This document shows, piece by piece, positions 32,046 through 42,919 of a stretch of 64,000 nt of DNA. This DNA comes from Delphinapterus leucas (Eukaryota; Chordata; Mammalia; Artiodactyla; Monodontidae). The notes under the pieces are model-generated. The model saw only the letters and a list, made by a program, of their open reading frames with translations. It had not been told where the DNA came from and made no database searches. Both the position numbers and the translations under genes were made by a program. The stretch spans positions 83,794,755-83,858,754 of the forward strand of contig NW_022098069.1 in the NCBI RefSeq assembly GCF_002288925.2, read 5' to 3'. Every line of letters starts with the position of its first letter. Positions within the stretch are counted from its first letter, which is position 1.

Positions 32046-32829
32046 TCGACTACCCTGCACCATCTCCCCATTGGCCAGGTCTCACCATCTTCATGCAGAG
32101 CAAAGTCTTTGGGGAGATTATTTCCCCTGCAGGTGGAGCTCTTCTCTTCCTGCTGGGTGGGCATCACCACTGACTGGGATGGGAAGCACGCTCCCAGAAC
32201 CCCAGGGTTTGGAAGGGAGTCTGACCAGCCCCAGCCGCCTCCTAGAAGGACTCCCCTTGAACAGATGCCATCTTCCTTTGTTTACATACTTCCACTGACG
32301 GGGGACTCACTGCCTCTAACGCACTGCTCAGCTGGGAAGCTCAGTCCTGCACGTTCTAGTTTACAAAGAGGGAGCTTATTCCCACTTCCCACACCAGCAC
32401 ACATTCATGCCTGTTTATCTGATGTGCACTTACGTGTTCTAGAATCCCAAACGGTCTTGTCATTTTTTAAACTGTTGTCAACACAGAGGGCTTTATTGCT
32501 TTTGACTATCGCTAAGCAAGGCAAGTGGGAACAATTTGGCTAAAATGTTAACCACCTAATTCCAGTGAAACAATACTTGTTACAGATTACTTTATGAAAC
32601 ATAAAATGTCAGCTTAATTTATTTGATAACATGTTTCTCCTTTGCTTTTCTTCCAAGTTGGGTGTTTTTGCTTTAGCAGAAAGAAACCTGCCAGGGCAAC
32701 GGCATAAGACTTTAGCCTAAGCTCGAAGGATACTTCTCGGTGGGCATGGGGAGAATTTCATCTCCCTGCTTTGCTGAGGACTTGTGGGCCGGGCCATGTC
32801 CTGCATGGGGAGGGCTGTGGGGTGCAGAC
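32046..32829. other. Intron without recognised elements
   Basis: No family is recognised. 32440-32690 is AT-rich (for example ttacttttat and taatttatttgataacatg). Confidence 0.35.
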
Positions 32830-33035
32830 CCAGCTGCAAATCTCTGCTGTCCGTCCTCTGTCCAGCTGGTGGTGGAGGAGTCGGTGAGTCTCACAACTGA
32901 GGCTGCCCATCTGTGAAAAGGAGATTTTTCTGCCTCCCTTCTGGGCGGTTCAAGGATGAAAAGAGATGATTATATGCGAAACTGCACTGTGTCTCCTTAA
33001 ACAGAGTTGGCGCTCAGCAAATTCTCTCCTTAAAA
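32830..33035 (+). mobile_element. MIR SINE, plus orientation
   Basis: caactgaggctgcccatctgtgaaaaggagatttttctgcctccc and gcggttcaaggatgaaaagagatgattatatgcg...gttggcgctcagcaaatt trace the core and 3' end. Confidence 0.6.
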
Positions 33036-33429
33036 ACATTTGTTTTGGTGGATTATTACCTTCGAATGGGAAGAACAATGATTTTTTTCATTCCTGTGTC
33101 TCTGGAACGGGGAGCTGTCTTTAGCAGGAAGGAGGCACTCAACACATACCTGATGAGTGAACACAGCCTCATCCGTCAGAGCATTCTGGAAAATTCGGGG
33201 CGCTCAGAAACAAGGGGGACCGTTTGCACAGCCCTCACTTGCTTTGGCCAAGCATCCTCTGAGTGACTAGACCAAATCCCTGCCGACCCTCAGCACCCTG
33301 GGGTGGGCCGCAGTCAGAGGAGGCGCTCTGCCACGTTGAGGGGGAGGGACCACGGACAGCCATTCCTCCTCCGGGAAGCCCCGGCCCCCATTCCCTCCCT
33401 GTCTCTGAGCTGACAGCCCATGACAATGA
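33036..33429. other. Intron, weak L2 resemblance
   Basis: tgtctctggaacggggagctg...aggaggcactcaacacatacctgatgagtgaac (33098-33160) resembles an L2 3' end in plus orientation. The remainder is unassigned. Confidence 0.35.
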
Positions 33430-33635
33430 GCCAGGTGCCATGTGCAGAGCCCTGTCTGGGGTCTTCTTGAGGAGGGGTGCCCACACCTACGTGGCCTGGT
33501 GCATCTGCTTACCTCTTCACCGTTCAGATGAGGAAGTAGGGGCTCAAAGAGGTCAAGTGATCGGCCCAAAGCCACACAGCTAGAAAGTGACAGAGGCTCG
33601 ACTCACGCCCCTGCCCTAGTCTGCACCTTCTGAGG
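33430..33635 (-). mobile_element. MIR SINE, minus orientation
   Basis: ttcaccgttcagatgaggaagtaggggctcaaagaggtcaagtgatcggcccaaagccacacagctagaaagtg is a clear reversed MIR core. Confidence 0.72.
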
Positions 33636-35164
33636 CAGCTCCTGCCAATGGGTGCCTAGAACCTGGGGTGAGGGGTCCCCAAGAGAGAAGCTCATGGATG
33701 TTTCCCATCTGTGGAAGCCCCCATCAAGGGACAGCCCCCTGCCCCGACCCCTGGCTAGAACAGAATCTCCCCCCACCAACCCTCCCCAACCCTGTTCACC
33801 CCAGGGGTCTCAGTGGGTCCCTGGCGGTCAGAGCAGAAAAGGGCTTGTTTGTCACCAAGAGAAGCAGGGACCTCCCAGAACGGGAGCTCTGTGAGGCCTC
33901 CAGCCAGTAACAAAGCCGGGACCCTGGGTGGTGATGCAGCCCCATGAGGGTCAGAGCAAGGAACCCCAGATAGAGACAGGGAAGCATCCCCAGGCAGAGC
34001 CGCTTAGGTGAGTGTGAAAGAGAGGGAATGAGACACGGGACCAGCACGAGTGGCAGAGAGCAGCCAGGCGGCCACGAATCCCACGTGTGGCTGCATCTTG
34101 GGGCGTGTGGGGGGGAGGAGCTTCCCACATCCTGTTGCCCACAGAGACCACCCGCCAGCTCCCACCCCACGTGGGCATCGCGCAGAGCCGAGCGCCTCCA
34201 GCCCCAGACCTCAGGCCATCTCCCCCTGCCTGCCCATGCTGCAGGGCAAGGTCTCAAGAACCTGGATTCCTGGACCCAGCCGCTATCCACTCTGTTTCAA
34301 GATAGAATCTCCCTTTTGCATCTCTTTCTTGAGCCCGGGATGGCCAGCTCTTTCAGCCTGTTTCCTGGTTCCCAGGTCCCACGCATGTCTTTGTCTCATC
34401 CATCTTCCTCTTCAGATCTCAGGGGATGCGCTGTCCTGCCAGCCCCTGCTAGCAGCTGCCTCCTACCGCTGCACACCTCCCTCTAAACTCAGGGATGCCG
34501 CTACAGCCTCTGCCCTGAAATAGCCTCATGCAAAGGATGAAGCTTGGGCCCTCCGTGGCTCCCTCCAGGGAGAAGGGGCTGCATCCTGCAGACGGGCTGG
34601 GGCTGGAGGGGATGAATCAGGGGCAACTGCACAGGCCTTCTGCTTCCTCTCACCTCCCTAGGGTTCGGCACTGGCCCTGGGACTCCTTCTCTGGCTCTCC
34701 CAAGGCCCCGAGGACTGCCTCCTGAGACCTTCTCCAGCCCCTCAACACCCCCACCCCCTCGGGGTCCAGCCCTGGTATCCTCAGGGCCCCAGAATCCGTG
34801 GCTCTCTGCTCCTTCCCTCGGGCCCCTCCCCGCGCCTGTCTCCTGCGTTTTGCCCCATGGGCTCCTCCACCGTCTCCAGGGAGCCTCTTTCTGCCAGAAC
34901 ACTCGGGACCCTCAGGCCTACCGCGTGTCTGTGGGTCTGCGTCCCTGGGCTCTATTCCCCGAGGAGGGTGAACACACAGCTAGGCAGTGAATGGATCATT
35001 TGTTATGTCCCTGCGTCTGTCGTGTCGGCCGAGGCACCCCGCCCCTGCGTTGCTGCCTGGACATAGGAATAGTCATGGTAGGGAGAAAAAGGAAGAAGGG
35101 GGAGGGGTGGGCAGGAGAGAGGGAGGGAGAGAAGGAAGGCTGCCGGCCTGCAGAGCCGGCATCA
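33636..35164. other. GC-rich intron without recognised elements
   Basis: No exon or confident repeat was seen. A purine-rich gggagg tract lies at 35096-35140. Confidence 0.35.
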
Positions 35165-35385
35165 CCCTCACTTGTTCCTCCATCTTCACATGGCCTCCCC
35201 GCCGTGTGCCTGTCTGTGTCCAAACGGCCTCTTTTTACGAGGGCACCAGTCATGTTAGATCAGGGCCCGCCTTAATGACTTCATTTCAACTTGGTTCCTT
35301 CTGTAAAGACCCTGTTGCCACATCAGGCCACATTCTGGGGTGCTGGGCGTTAGGACTCCGACACAGGAATTTGGGCACATCGCTC
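35165..35385 (-). mobile_element. MaLR LTR fragment, minus orientation
   Basis: catcttcacatggcctccccgccgtgtg, acgagggcaccagtcatgttagatcagggcccgcc and ctgtaaagaccctgttgcc follow the second half of reversed MLT1-class LTRs. Confidence 0.6.
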
Positions 35386-36104
35386 ACAGCGTCGTTGGTC
35401 CTGGATGGTGGGGTTCCCACTTCGCGAATGACGACACCACGGCCCCGGGAGGTGAGAAGGCTGCCTGAGCTCACGGCTGGGAAGAGGCTGCTGAGATGGG
35501 GAACGGCCCCACGAGGCCTTCACCCTGTGCTGGTCTCCGTAGCAGTGGGCTACACAAAGCTCTTTGGAGAAGGAAAGCCAGGACCACGGCAGCTACTACA
35601 GTGAGTGTTCTAGAAAGAAGAAGCAAATGGTCCCAGTACTTAAGAGAGGACCCCCCAGTTGTCTGGCAGATGTCTGGCTTGCTCCTGCATCCCCACGCTT
35701 AATCGTAAGAGCCGACCTTGGGGAGTGGCCCGCGGCTCTCTCCGACACGACGCAGTGCCCCGGCGGCCTTTGGATATTAATGTCCCTCCTGTGATACTAC
35801 TCCTCACGTCACTCTGATGGCTTATTTGTTCGCTGCCCCGAGCTCGGAGGGAGGACATGGCAGGGGCTGCCTGACATCGCTGGATTCTGTGGGGACTCCG
35901 CTGGCTCAGGCCGCACTTGTTTCTCCTGACTGAGGATCGATGAGACACGATTTTCAAAATGAAAAACTAGTCCCTGAGGAAGAAGAGTTTTACAACGGAT
36001 TCCTGCCTTGCCCCCAAGACGGGAACTCCCACCCTTCTCTCGGGCTGACAGAAAGGTGAGAGGTGAGAGGTTTGCCCCGTCCTCGGGATAAAGGCTATGG
36101 GCCG
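35386..36104. other. Intron without recognised elements
   Basis: No gene or confident repeat was seen. Confidence 0.35.
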
Positions 36105-36225
36105 CGTCTTCGCCATCACCGTTATCATTTACTGAGCCTCCTGTGTGCCACCTAATGTTCCCATCTTTATCACCATTTTAAGGGAGAGGAAAATGACCAG
36201 CAGAGGTCTCACAGCTGGGTAGAGT
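36105..36225 (-). mobile_element. MIR-like fragment, minus orientation
   Basis: ccgttatcatttactgagcctcctgtgtgccacc and caccattttaagggagaggaaaatgacc...tctcacagctgggtagag follow a reversed MIR. Confidence 0.5.
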
Positions 36226-36234
36226 TGGAGTAAT

Positions 36235-36480
36235 TTACACCAGCTGCCGTGCAGACCAACCCCCAAATCTCAGTTGTTCAACACAAATCCATTTCTCACT
36301 CGGGAAGCCTGAGGCCACTCAGTTCTTAGCTCCCTCGGTCAGGAAGTGACACGCATGCTGTCTCTTAGCCAATTGGCTAGAGCCAGTCACGCGGCCCAGC
36401 TTGACCTGAGAGAGACTGGGAGCCGTGGGCCCGTGGGTGGCTGGGGGATGCTAACTTTCTTGGTCCCTCCCCTTCCCCCC
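36235..36480 (-). mobile_element. LTR-like dispersed repeat
   Basis: ccccaaatctcagttgttcaacacaaatccatttctcactc and ggaagtgacacgcatgctgtctcttagccaattggctagagccagtcacgcggcc recall a dispersed mammalian LTR-like element. The family is not assigned. Confidence 0.4.
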
Positions 36481-36544
36481 CAGCTAGGAAGAACCTGAGC
36501 TTAGATTTGGACCCAGGCCTGCTGACTTCAACACCCATAGTTAT

Positions 36545-37090
36545 TTTTCAAGCGTATTTTTTTTTGAGTTTTAAATTTTGTAACAGTTTTAAATTTACAG
36601 AAAAATTGTAAAGCTAGTATAGAGAGTTTCCTCTATTATTCATATCTTTTATCTGTCACAAATAAGGAACCAACACTGATGCACTGTTATTAACGAAACT
36701 CCACACTATATTCAGATTTCCTTAGTTGTTACCTTATGTCCTTATTCTGTCCAGGATCCCACCCAGGATACCACATCGTATTTAGTTGTCATATCTCCTT
36801 ACAGTCTTCTAGAGTGTGACAGGGTCTAGGACTTTCCTTGTGTTTGATGACCTTGACATTTCTGAAGACTACTGGTCAGGTTTTGTTTTCAAGAATGTCC
36901 CTCAATTAGGATTTGTTTGACGTTTTTCTATTGTTAGACTTGAGTTATGCCTCTTTGGAGGAAGCCCACAGAGGTAAAGCGCCCTTTTCATCACATGATG
37001 TCCAGGTAGATACTGTCAACATGACCCATCACTGTGGACATTGACCTTGATCACCTGGCTGAGGTGCTGTGTTTTAGGTTTCTCAACAGT
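36545..37090. mobile_element. Ancient L1-related non-coding segment, first part
   Basis: ttttgtaacagttttaaatttacagaaaaattgtaaag, caggatcccacccaggataccacatcgtatttagttgtcatatctcc and catgacccatcactgtggacattgaccttgatcacctggctgaggtg match a dispersed old-L1 untranslated segment as I remember it. The element resumes at 37352 after an insertion. Confidence 0.55.
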
Positions 37091-37204
37091 AAATTTCCTC
37101 TTAACTTTTGTTTTTATTGTTTTATTTCCTCTTTAGTTCTTTTTTGCTCTCTTTCCATCCTGTCTTTTTGTTTTTCTTTACATAGGTGATGCGGTTTTAT
37201 TGTT

Positions 37205-37351
37205 ACCAATTCAATTGTTTTAAACTGAAGTAGAGTTGATTTACAATGTTGTGTTAGTTTCAGGTGTACAGCACAATAATTCAGTTATATATTTTTTCAG
37301 ATTCTTTTCCCTTATAGGTTATTACAAAATATCGAGTATAGTTCCCCGTGC
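37205..37351 (-). mobile_element. Cetartiodactyl L1 3' end inserted in the older element
   Basis: aactgaagtagagttgatttacaatgttgtgttagtttcaggtgtacagcac and cagattcttttcccttataggttattacaaaatatcgagtatagttcc are the reversed L1 3' end. It splits the older segment (36545-37090 and 37352-37815), which dates it as the later arrival. Confidence 0.8.
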
Positions 37352-37815
37352 TTGGAGGGAGTCACCGTGGGCAGCCCACACCTAAGGGGGTGGGGATTTA
37401 TGCCCCCTCTTCTTGAGGGTAGACGGTCTACATGAATTATTTAGAATTCTTCTTCACAAAGATTTGTGACTTCTCCCCCATTTATTCATTCCATCGATTA
37501 TTTATATGAGGATGGAACATGAATATTTATTTTATCCTCTGGGTTATAATGCAGTACTGCGTTATTTTGTGGTTCACATTGTCCCAGCTGTGGTCATTGG
37601 GCGCTCTTTCAGATGGCTCCCGTGTCCCTTCGACACACTCCCATCATTACCCATCATTGTGATTTTTGTGCTCAGCACTCCCGCACTTTCTGGTCCTACA
37701 GGATGCTCCAGGCTCACCTTATATATTTCCCACCCCAGTTCTAGAATCAGCCATTTCTCCAAGAAATCCTGGTTCCTTTTATTGAAGAATGATATTAGAA
37801 ACCAAGATTAGAGTG
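37352..37815. mobile_element. Ancient L1-related non-coding segment, second part
   Basis: agcccacacctaagggggtggggatttatgcc, gaatatttattttatcctctgggttataatgcagtactgc and cagccatttctccaagaaatcctggttccttttattgaagaatgatattagaaacc continue the interrupted element. Confidence 0.55.
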
Positions 37816-37839
37816 CTAGGCAACACCTGTAATTTTTCC

Positions 37840-38095
37840 CCACTATACCAGAGGTTCCTAGATTTTCCCAGTTCATGGTACACTTAATGCCTCAGTAATT
37901 TTTTCACAGCATGCCTAGACCAAAGCAAAAACCCCATAACCTTAAAAGTACTATTTATTAAGTAGTTAGGGCCAAACAACTTAATAAGTATATATGCCCT
38001 AATAACATAGCAATCAGTTTTTAAAATACACATAAATTGAAAGAAAATATAATATTTTCATTTCATCCTCCCCCATTACTTACTTTTTAAATTTC
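37840..38095 (+). mobile_element. DNA-transposon-like remnant, family not assigned
   Basis: gaggttcctagattttcccagttcatggtacacttaatgcctcagtaattttttcacagc and tactatttattaagtagttagggccaaacaacttaataagta match a dispersed AT-rich element I associate with hAT-type transposons. The L1 at 38096 cuts it off on the right. Confidence 0.45.
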
Positions 38096-38675
38096 TGTTA
38101 TTTTTACTTTTAATTATTTAATTAATTTTTAATTAAAGTATATTTGGTTTACAATGTTATGTTACTTTCAGGTGTACAGCAAAGTGATTCAGCTATACAT
38201 ATATTTTATTTTTCAGATTCTTTTCCCTTATAGGTTATTACAAAATATTGAGTATAATTCCCTGTGCTGTACAGTAGGTCCTTGTTATTTATCTATTTTA
38301 TATATAGTAGTGTGTATGTATTAATCCCATACTCCCAATTTATCCCTACCCCCCTTTTCCCCTTTGGTAACTATAAGTTTGCTTTCTATGTCTGTGGGTC
38401 TATTTTGGTTTTGTATGTAAGTTCATTTGTATCATTTTTTTTAGATTCCACATATAAGCGATATCATATGGTATTTGTCTTTCCACATATAAGCGATATC
38501 ATATGGTATTTGTCATTTTTTTTAGATTCCACATATAAGCGATATCATATGGTATTTGTCTTTCTCCGTCTGACTTACTTCACTTAGTATGACCGTCTCT
38601 AGGTCCATCCATGTTGCTGCAAGTGGCATCATTTCATTCTTTTTCCACCATTACTTGCTGACGGGATGCGTGCAC
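38096..38675 (-). mobile_element. Cetartiodactyl L1 3' end, minus orientation
   Basis: aaagtatatttggtttacaatgttatgttac, gtgtacagcaaagtgattcagctatacatatattt, and further gacttacttcacttagtatgaccgtctctaggtccatccatg are the reversed 3' untranslated region and ORF2 end. An internal triplication sits at 38448-38560. Confidence 0.87.
38448..38560. repeat. Irregular triplication inside the L1
   Basis: ccacatataagcgatatcat starts at 38448, 38483 and 38529, each followed by atggtatttgtc. The spacings are 35 and 46 bases. The intervening cattttttttagatt is present before copies 1 and 3 only. Confidence 0.93.
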
Positions 38676-38819
38676 CTGCTGGACACGGCACACCTTCTCA
38701 GACCTTGGACTCACATCCTGGTCATACGCCACCTCCCTCGATTCCTCCACCTAGTGCTTCCAGTTCAAGTCATGGGGTGGCGGCTGAGCCCAGAGGCCAC
38801 CGCAGGGAGCATGTCGTCG
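38676..38819. other. Intron without recognised elements
   Basis: This is a short GC-rich stretch between the L1 and a MIR. Confidence 0.35.
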
Positions 38820-39010
38820 TTGAAAGGAGCTGGGAGCTGGGGGAGGAGCAGACGTGGAGCCCTCTGTTAGGGCTGGGCTCTGCCACTCTCTAACTGTGTG
38901 ACCTTGGGCAAGGTGGCTACCCAGGCCCCCTGAGCCTCAGTTTACTTCTCTGCAAGATGGGCAGAAGTGTGACAATACAGGCGAGTGGCCTTATCCACGT
39001 GTTTAACCCA
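38820..39010 (+). mobile_element. MIR SINE, plus orientation
   Basis: gggctctgccactctctaactgtgtgaccttgggcaaggtggc, gagcctcagtttacttctctgcaagatgggcagaag follow the MIR core closely. Confidence 0.78.
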
Positions 39011-39668
39011 CAAGAACTCAAGCGTGTGCCCGTGGGAAGGGACGTGGGTGCAGGTGCGGCGCCTCACGGGCTCTGCTCGCCACGGCCCCAGGGGACAGGT
39101 GCCGCGCGTGTGGTGAGGTGCCCCACCCCGAGCCTCTGCCCTTGGAGCCTCCCCAGGGTGACTATCACACGGGCCGCCCCTGCCTGCTGAGTGTGAGGCT
39201 GGAGCTTTAAAGAACGAAGGCTGTAAGATTCTGTTTTGCAAAAGAATGTACATTTCATCCTGTCCATCACTGCACATGTCATACACAGGCATGTGTGTCC
39301 ATGCATATAGTATTATCTGTGTCTGGAGCACAGGGACACATAGACACATAGATGTAATATTCCACTTGTAAAACGTGTGTGTCTTGCACACACAACAGGG
39401 TGGTCCTTCTTTTGCAGAGATTTTTAAAGCCTCCTCAAGGTCCATTTGACTTTCTCAAGCCCACCTCATGGGGGACGGCAAGGCACTCCCCTCTACCCCA
39501 GGGCAGTGGTCCGAGGGAGGCCGGGTGATATAGGACACAGAGTATCTTGAAAACAGCGAGGCAGCGTTTAACTGCTCTCGGCCCAAGTATATTGTCCTTT
39601 CTGAGCCCCGGGGTGGATGCAGCCACTCTGGAACCTCCTGTTGCCCACCCGGATCGATGGGCTTTTAA
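39011..39668. other. Intron without recognised elements
   Basis: No gene or confident repeat was seen. The 39230-39400 part is rich in tg/ca dinucleotides. Confidence 0.35.
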
Positions 39669-39679
39669 AGACAATTGGG
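39669..39679. repeat. Left target-site duplication of the L1 at 39680
   Basis: agacaattggg here pairs with agacagttggg at 40204-40214, one mismatch in eleven. Confidence 0.7.
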
Positions 39680-40203
39680 TAATATTCCATATTACTCAGC
39701 CATAAAAAGAAACGAAATGGAGTTATTTGTAGTGAGGTGGATGGACCTAGAGTCTGCATACAGAGTGAAGTAAGTCAGAAAGAGAAAAACAAATACCGTA
39801 CGCTAACACATATATATGGAATCTAAGAAAAAATAAAAAAGGTCATGAGGAACCTAGGGGCAAGACGGGAATAAAGACACAGACCTACTAGAGAATGGAC
39901 TTGAGGACACGGGGAGGAGGAAGGGTAAGCTGGGATGAAGTGAGAGAGTGGCATGGACATATATACACTACCAAACGTAAAATAGATAGCTAGTGGGAAG
40001 CAGCCGCATAGCACAGGGAGATCAGCTCGGTGCTTTGTGACCATCTAGAGGGGTGGGATAGGGAGGGTGGGAGGGAGGGAGACGTAAGAGGGAAGAGAGA
40101 TGGGAACATATGTATATGTATAACTGATTCACTTTGTTATAAAGCAGAAACTAACCCACCACTGTAAAGCAATTATACTCCAATAAAGATGTTAAAAAAA
40201 AAG
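39680..40203 (+). mobile_element. 5'-truncated cetartiodactyl L1, plus orientation
   Basis: The copy starts within the ORF2 end (ttactcagccataaaaagaaacgaaatgg), passes gtgaagtaagtcagaaagag and the 3' untranslated region (gtataactgattcactttg), and ends with ccaataaagatgttaaaaaaaaa, containing an AATAAA signal. Flanking 11-bp duplications mark a complete insertion event. The truncated ORF2 end codes for nothing functional. Confidence 0.92.
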
Positions 40204-40214
40204 AGACAGTTGGG
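40204..40214. repeat. Right target-site duplication of the L1 at 39680
   Basis: agacagttggg follows the A tail and matches the left copy at 39669-39679. Confidence 0.7.
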
Positions 40215-40330
40215 GTGATCTGTTAGTGGGGCACAAGGTGCTTTGTTCTCCAGCCCTGCCGGCAGAAACAGGAGCAGCCTGTTTCCAGGAGGGAGGGGCG
40301 CAATCCACCGCTACAGGGGATGAGACCAGG

Positions 40331-40331
<1 letters not shown>

Positions 40332-40361
<30 letters not shown>
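40332..40361. repeat. (CA)15 microsatellite
   Basis: Uninterrupted CA units, followed by ccacacacc, form a short dinucleotide repeat. Confidence 0.95.
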
Positions 40362-40363
<2 letters not shown>

Positions 40364-40409
40364 ACACACCCCTGCCGCCAATGGCCACCCCGGCCAGATC
40401 TGACCCTGG

Positions 40410-40640
40410 CTCTAAATGCTAATTGCCTGGTCTAAGGTGTTATTGATGAAGCCAGCCAGAGGGAGCGGGGAAATTCATTATTTTGGGTTTCGATGGCTGC
40501 GGAGGGGAGGGCAGTGAGTAATGGATTAGAAGCGGCCTGCCTCTTGTGGAGTCCCGATTTATGGGCCCATAAAGCAGCGGCCGGTGGCGCGGGAGGACAG
40601 GCGGGCACCGAACGTGCGTGTCCGTGGTGGGGGAGGGGAG
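40410..40640. promoter_or_regulatory. Possible conserved patch containing a 16-bp palindrome
   Basis: A non-repetitive segment carries aatgctaattgcc, gttattgatgaag, attcattattttggg, taatggattag and the perfect palindrome at 40558. The mix of TAAT cores and a CDX/HOX-like site in an otherwise GC-rich neighbourhood suggests a regulatory element. No conservation test was possible. Confidence 0.3.
40558..40573. promoter_or_regulatory. Perfect palindrome TTTATGGGCCCATAAA
   Basis: All 16 bases are self-complementary. Each arm holds TTTATGG / CCATAAA, similar to sites bound by CDX and posterior HOX proteins. Confidence 0.4.
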
Positions 40641-41269
40641 CCCTGGCCCAACTCCAGGCACTGCAGGTGACTCGGGTCCTTCAGCGCCCACCGATGGAGG
40701 CAGCTCGTCCCCACTCAATGCCCACACTGGTCCCCTCCTCTGAGACCCACCCTCCTGTGCAGGCTGGAGATGCCACCAGAAAGCCAGTGGCCCTTCCACA
40801 TCCCCCAATTCTCACTGTTCTCAGAGGGAAGTGAATCTGATCCCATGAGCCTCCCACACTGCCCTGTGGACCAGCCCCCCTTAATGGGGACAGGTGGCCG
40901 GCGGGGACCCTGGGGATGCTGGCGGGGGCAGGGCACGCAGAGAGGTGCCGTAACTTGGAAAGTGGCTTCCTGGCACTGATTTAGTCCATTCCTTCATGCC
41001 AGACTACATCTGCCGTGCTTTGGCACCAAACCTCTGGTCTCCGGGAAGCTCCAGCTTTCTTCCAGAAGAGGGGGTTTTCATCAGTGCAGGAAGCCATGGT
41101 CCAGCATTCAAATGTGGGCAGGGTCGGGGGAGCAGTGATATGAGAACAAAATTCCTGAGAGCTATTATTTTGAGAAAACGATGTGGTGAGTTTATTTGCG
41201 ACGTGTGCAGCCTGACTGGCGGGGGGGAAGGCTGTGTCCCCGGCTGCTGGCCACCTCTTTTCATCCCCA
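40641..41269. other. GC-rich intron without recognised elements
   Basis: No exon or repeat was recognised. Confidence 0.35.
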
Positions 41270-41470
41270 GGCAGCCCAGAGAGACTTCAGAGGGAGCTGC
41301 TTTCCATGGAAATCTGTGCTCGCAGCTTTAATGAGCATCTTGCCAAGCTGTCCACATCTCCCGAGCTGGAGCATCCCGTGTTTATTAGAATAATGAATCC
41401 TGTTTGTTCAAGAAGCAGAGAGAATGGCAAGGAGCCGTTGCAATATTTGTTCTTTTAGTTTTTTTCAGCA
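41270..41470. promoter_or_regulatory. Possible conserved patch with forkhead-like motifs
   Basis: tgtttattagaataatgaatcctgtttgttc (41380-41410) contains two TGTTT-type forkhead-like cores and an AATAATGAAT stretch. The surrounding bases match no repeat. Motif-level evidence only. Confidence 0.22.
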
Positions 41471-41479
41471 AATGCTCTC

Positions 41480-41800
41480 TGTGCATGACCCCTGCCTAGA
41501 GCTGTGTGCCATGGACATGGAAGTGGAGCAGATGCAGGCCCAGCCTCAGGAGAGGCAGACAAGGGAAGAGGTCTTTGCTGGCTGGAGAAACCGTGAACGA
41601 TAGCCTTTAAGCTGGACCGTGAAGGGGGAGACTTGAGCCGGTTGGGGAATAAGCAGGAGGCCTCCCGGGGGTCAGCACGGCCGGGGCAAAGGCGCAGAGC
41701 TGGTCCCCGGACCAGTTCCTGGATGGGAACTTCCGCTCATCCCAGGGTCGCTGATTGCAGCTCTGTGCCAGGCCCGTGTGGGTAGCTGTGGTGGAGTCTG
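41480..41800 (-). mobile_element. L2 fragment, minus orientation
   Basis: cctgcctagagctgtgtgccatggacatgg, gcctttaagctggaccgtgaaggggg and ggccggggcaaaggcgcagagc keep the order of reversed L2 (CTGAGCTGAGACCTGAAGG...GTGCAAAGGCCCTGAGG). Confidence 0.5.
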
Positions 41801-42534
41801 AGATGAATGAGACAGGAGAACCGGGACCCATCAGAGCAGCCCAGTGTGAGTTGCAAAGGAGAAAGGGGTGACGGGGAATGGCAAGAGGCGGTCGGAGTGG
41901 GCAGGGGCAGGGCGGTGGTGCAGGGCTGCAGGAGGGGGCTGGGCTGAGACAGGGGGTCTGTGCAAGCCAGCAGGACATGTCGTGGGGAAAAGGGCCCCCA
42001 GGCAGGCCGCTTCAAAGCCTCAGCCCCAGAGGAGGCACAGCATTAAGTTATGAGCCTCGCTCCGTGTTAACAGTGCCGGTTATCATCAGTGATGGAAAGG
42101 ACAAGTTTATCCTGTTAACAGGTGTGGCTAGTTGGCTTCCTGGGACCCACCAGCCCCTGTGCGGTGATGGGCCGTCACTTAATTGCTCTTTGGAGCGTTT
42201 CTCAGCCTCCTTCACTCAGTGCAGCGAGGGTGCGTCGTGAGCCGAGTTCCGTCAGGCACTGGACGAGGTCTGGCCACAGCGGGAGGACTCGGCCTAGTGT
42301 GTTCACAGGTCCAGATGCAGGTCTGCTTGTCTGTTCCTCCCGGGCTGGAGACCCTGCAGGGGCTGCCTGTTTCCCCGCAGAACCAACCTCGAGCCCCACC
42401 CTCTCTGAGGCCTCATCCCCCCCCCCCACCCTTTCTGGGCTCGTCTCTGTCCTTCAGTAAGGCCCTTGACCTCATCAGGCCAGCACGGGGGTGAGAAGCC
42501 CTGCGTCCTCCCCTCCTAACCCCCTCTTCTCACC
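41801..42534. other. GC-rich intron without confident elements
   Basis: A C-run lies at 42418-42428. No exon or repeat was recognised with confidence. Confidence 0.35.
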
Positions 42535-42810
42535 TTCAGCTCTCAGAACCGACCGCTTCCTCCAGGCAGCCTTCCAGAGCCTGACCAGGCCTGGTCCCCT
42601 GGTGGGGCCCTGCGAGCTCCTATTCCACCTGTTGAGGGCACAGTGAGGCTCTTTCCTGTGTCTTCTTCCAGCCCATTTGCTCCCTGAGATCAGGGCCCGT
42701 GTTGGTCTGGCTCATGGCTGGTCCCGTCCTTGTCAGTGCCTTGTCAGAGCCTGTGTGGCTTTACACCTGTCCACCCAGTGACTGCAGGCTGAATGGGTGC
42801 ATGGTGGAGG
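42535..42810 (+). mobile_element. L2 3' fragment, plus orientation
   Basis: cctccaggcagccttccagagcctgacc, cccatttgctccctgagatcagggcccgtgttgg and a final gactgcaggctgaatggg follow the L2 3' region. Confidence 0.55.
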
Positions 42811-42919
42811 GGATGGGCGTCCTCCCCTGGTGCTGGGGGCGGGGGTGGTCATCCTAACAGCAAGGGAAAGCAGAAGAGAATGCCCCCCAGAGCAGGGTGC
42901 GGACATCCTTCCCTCCCTC

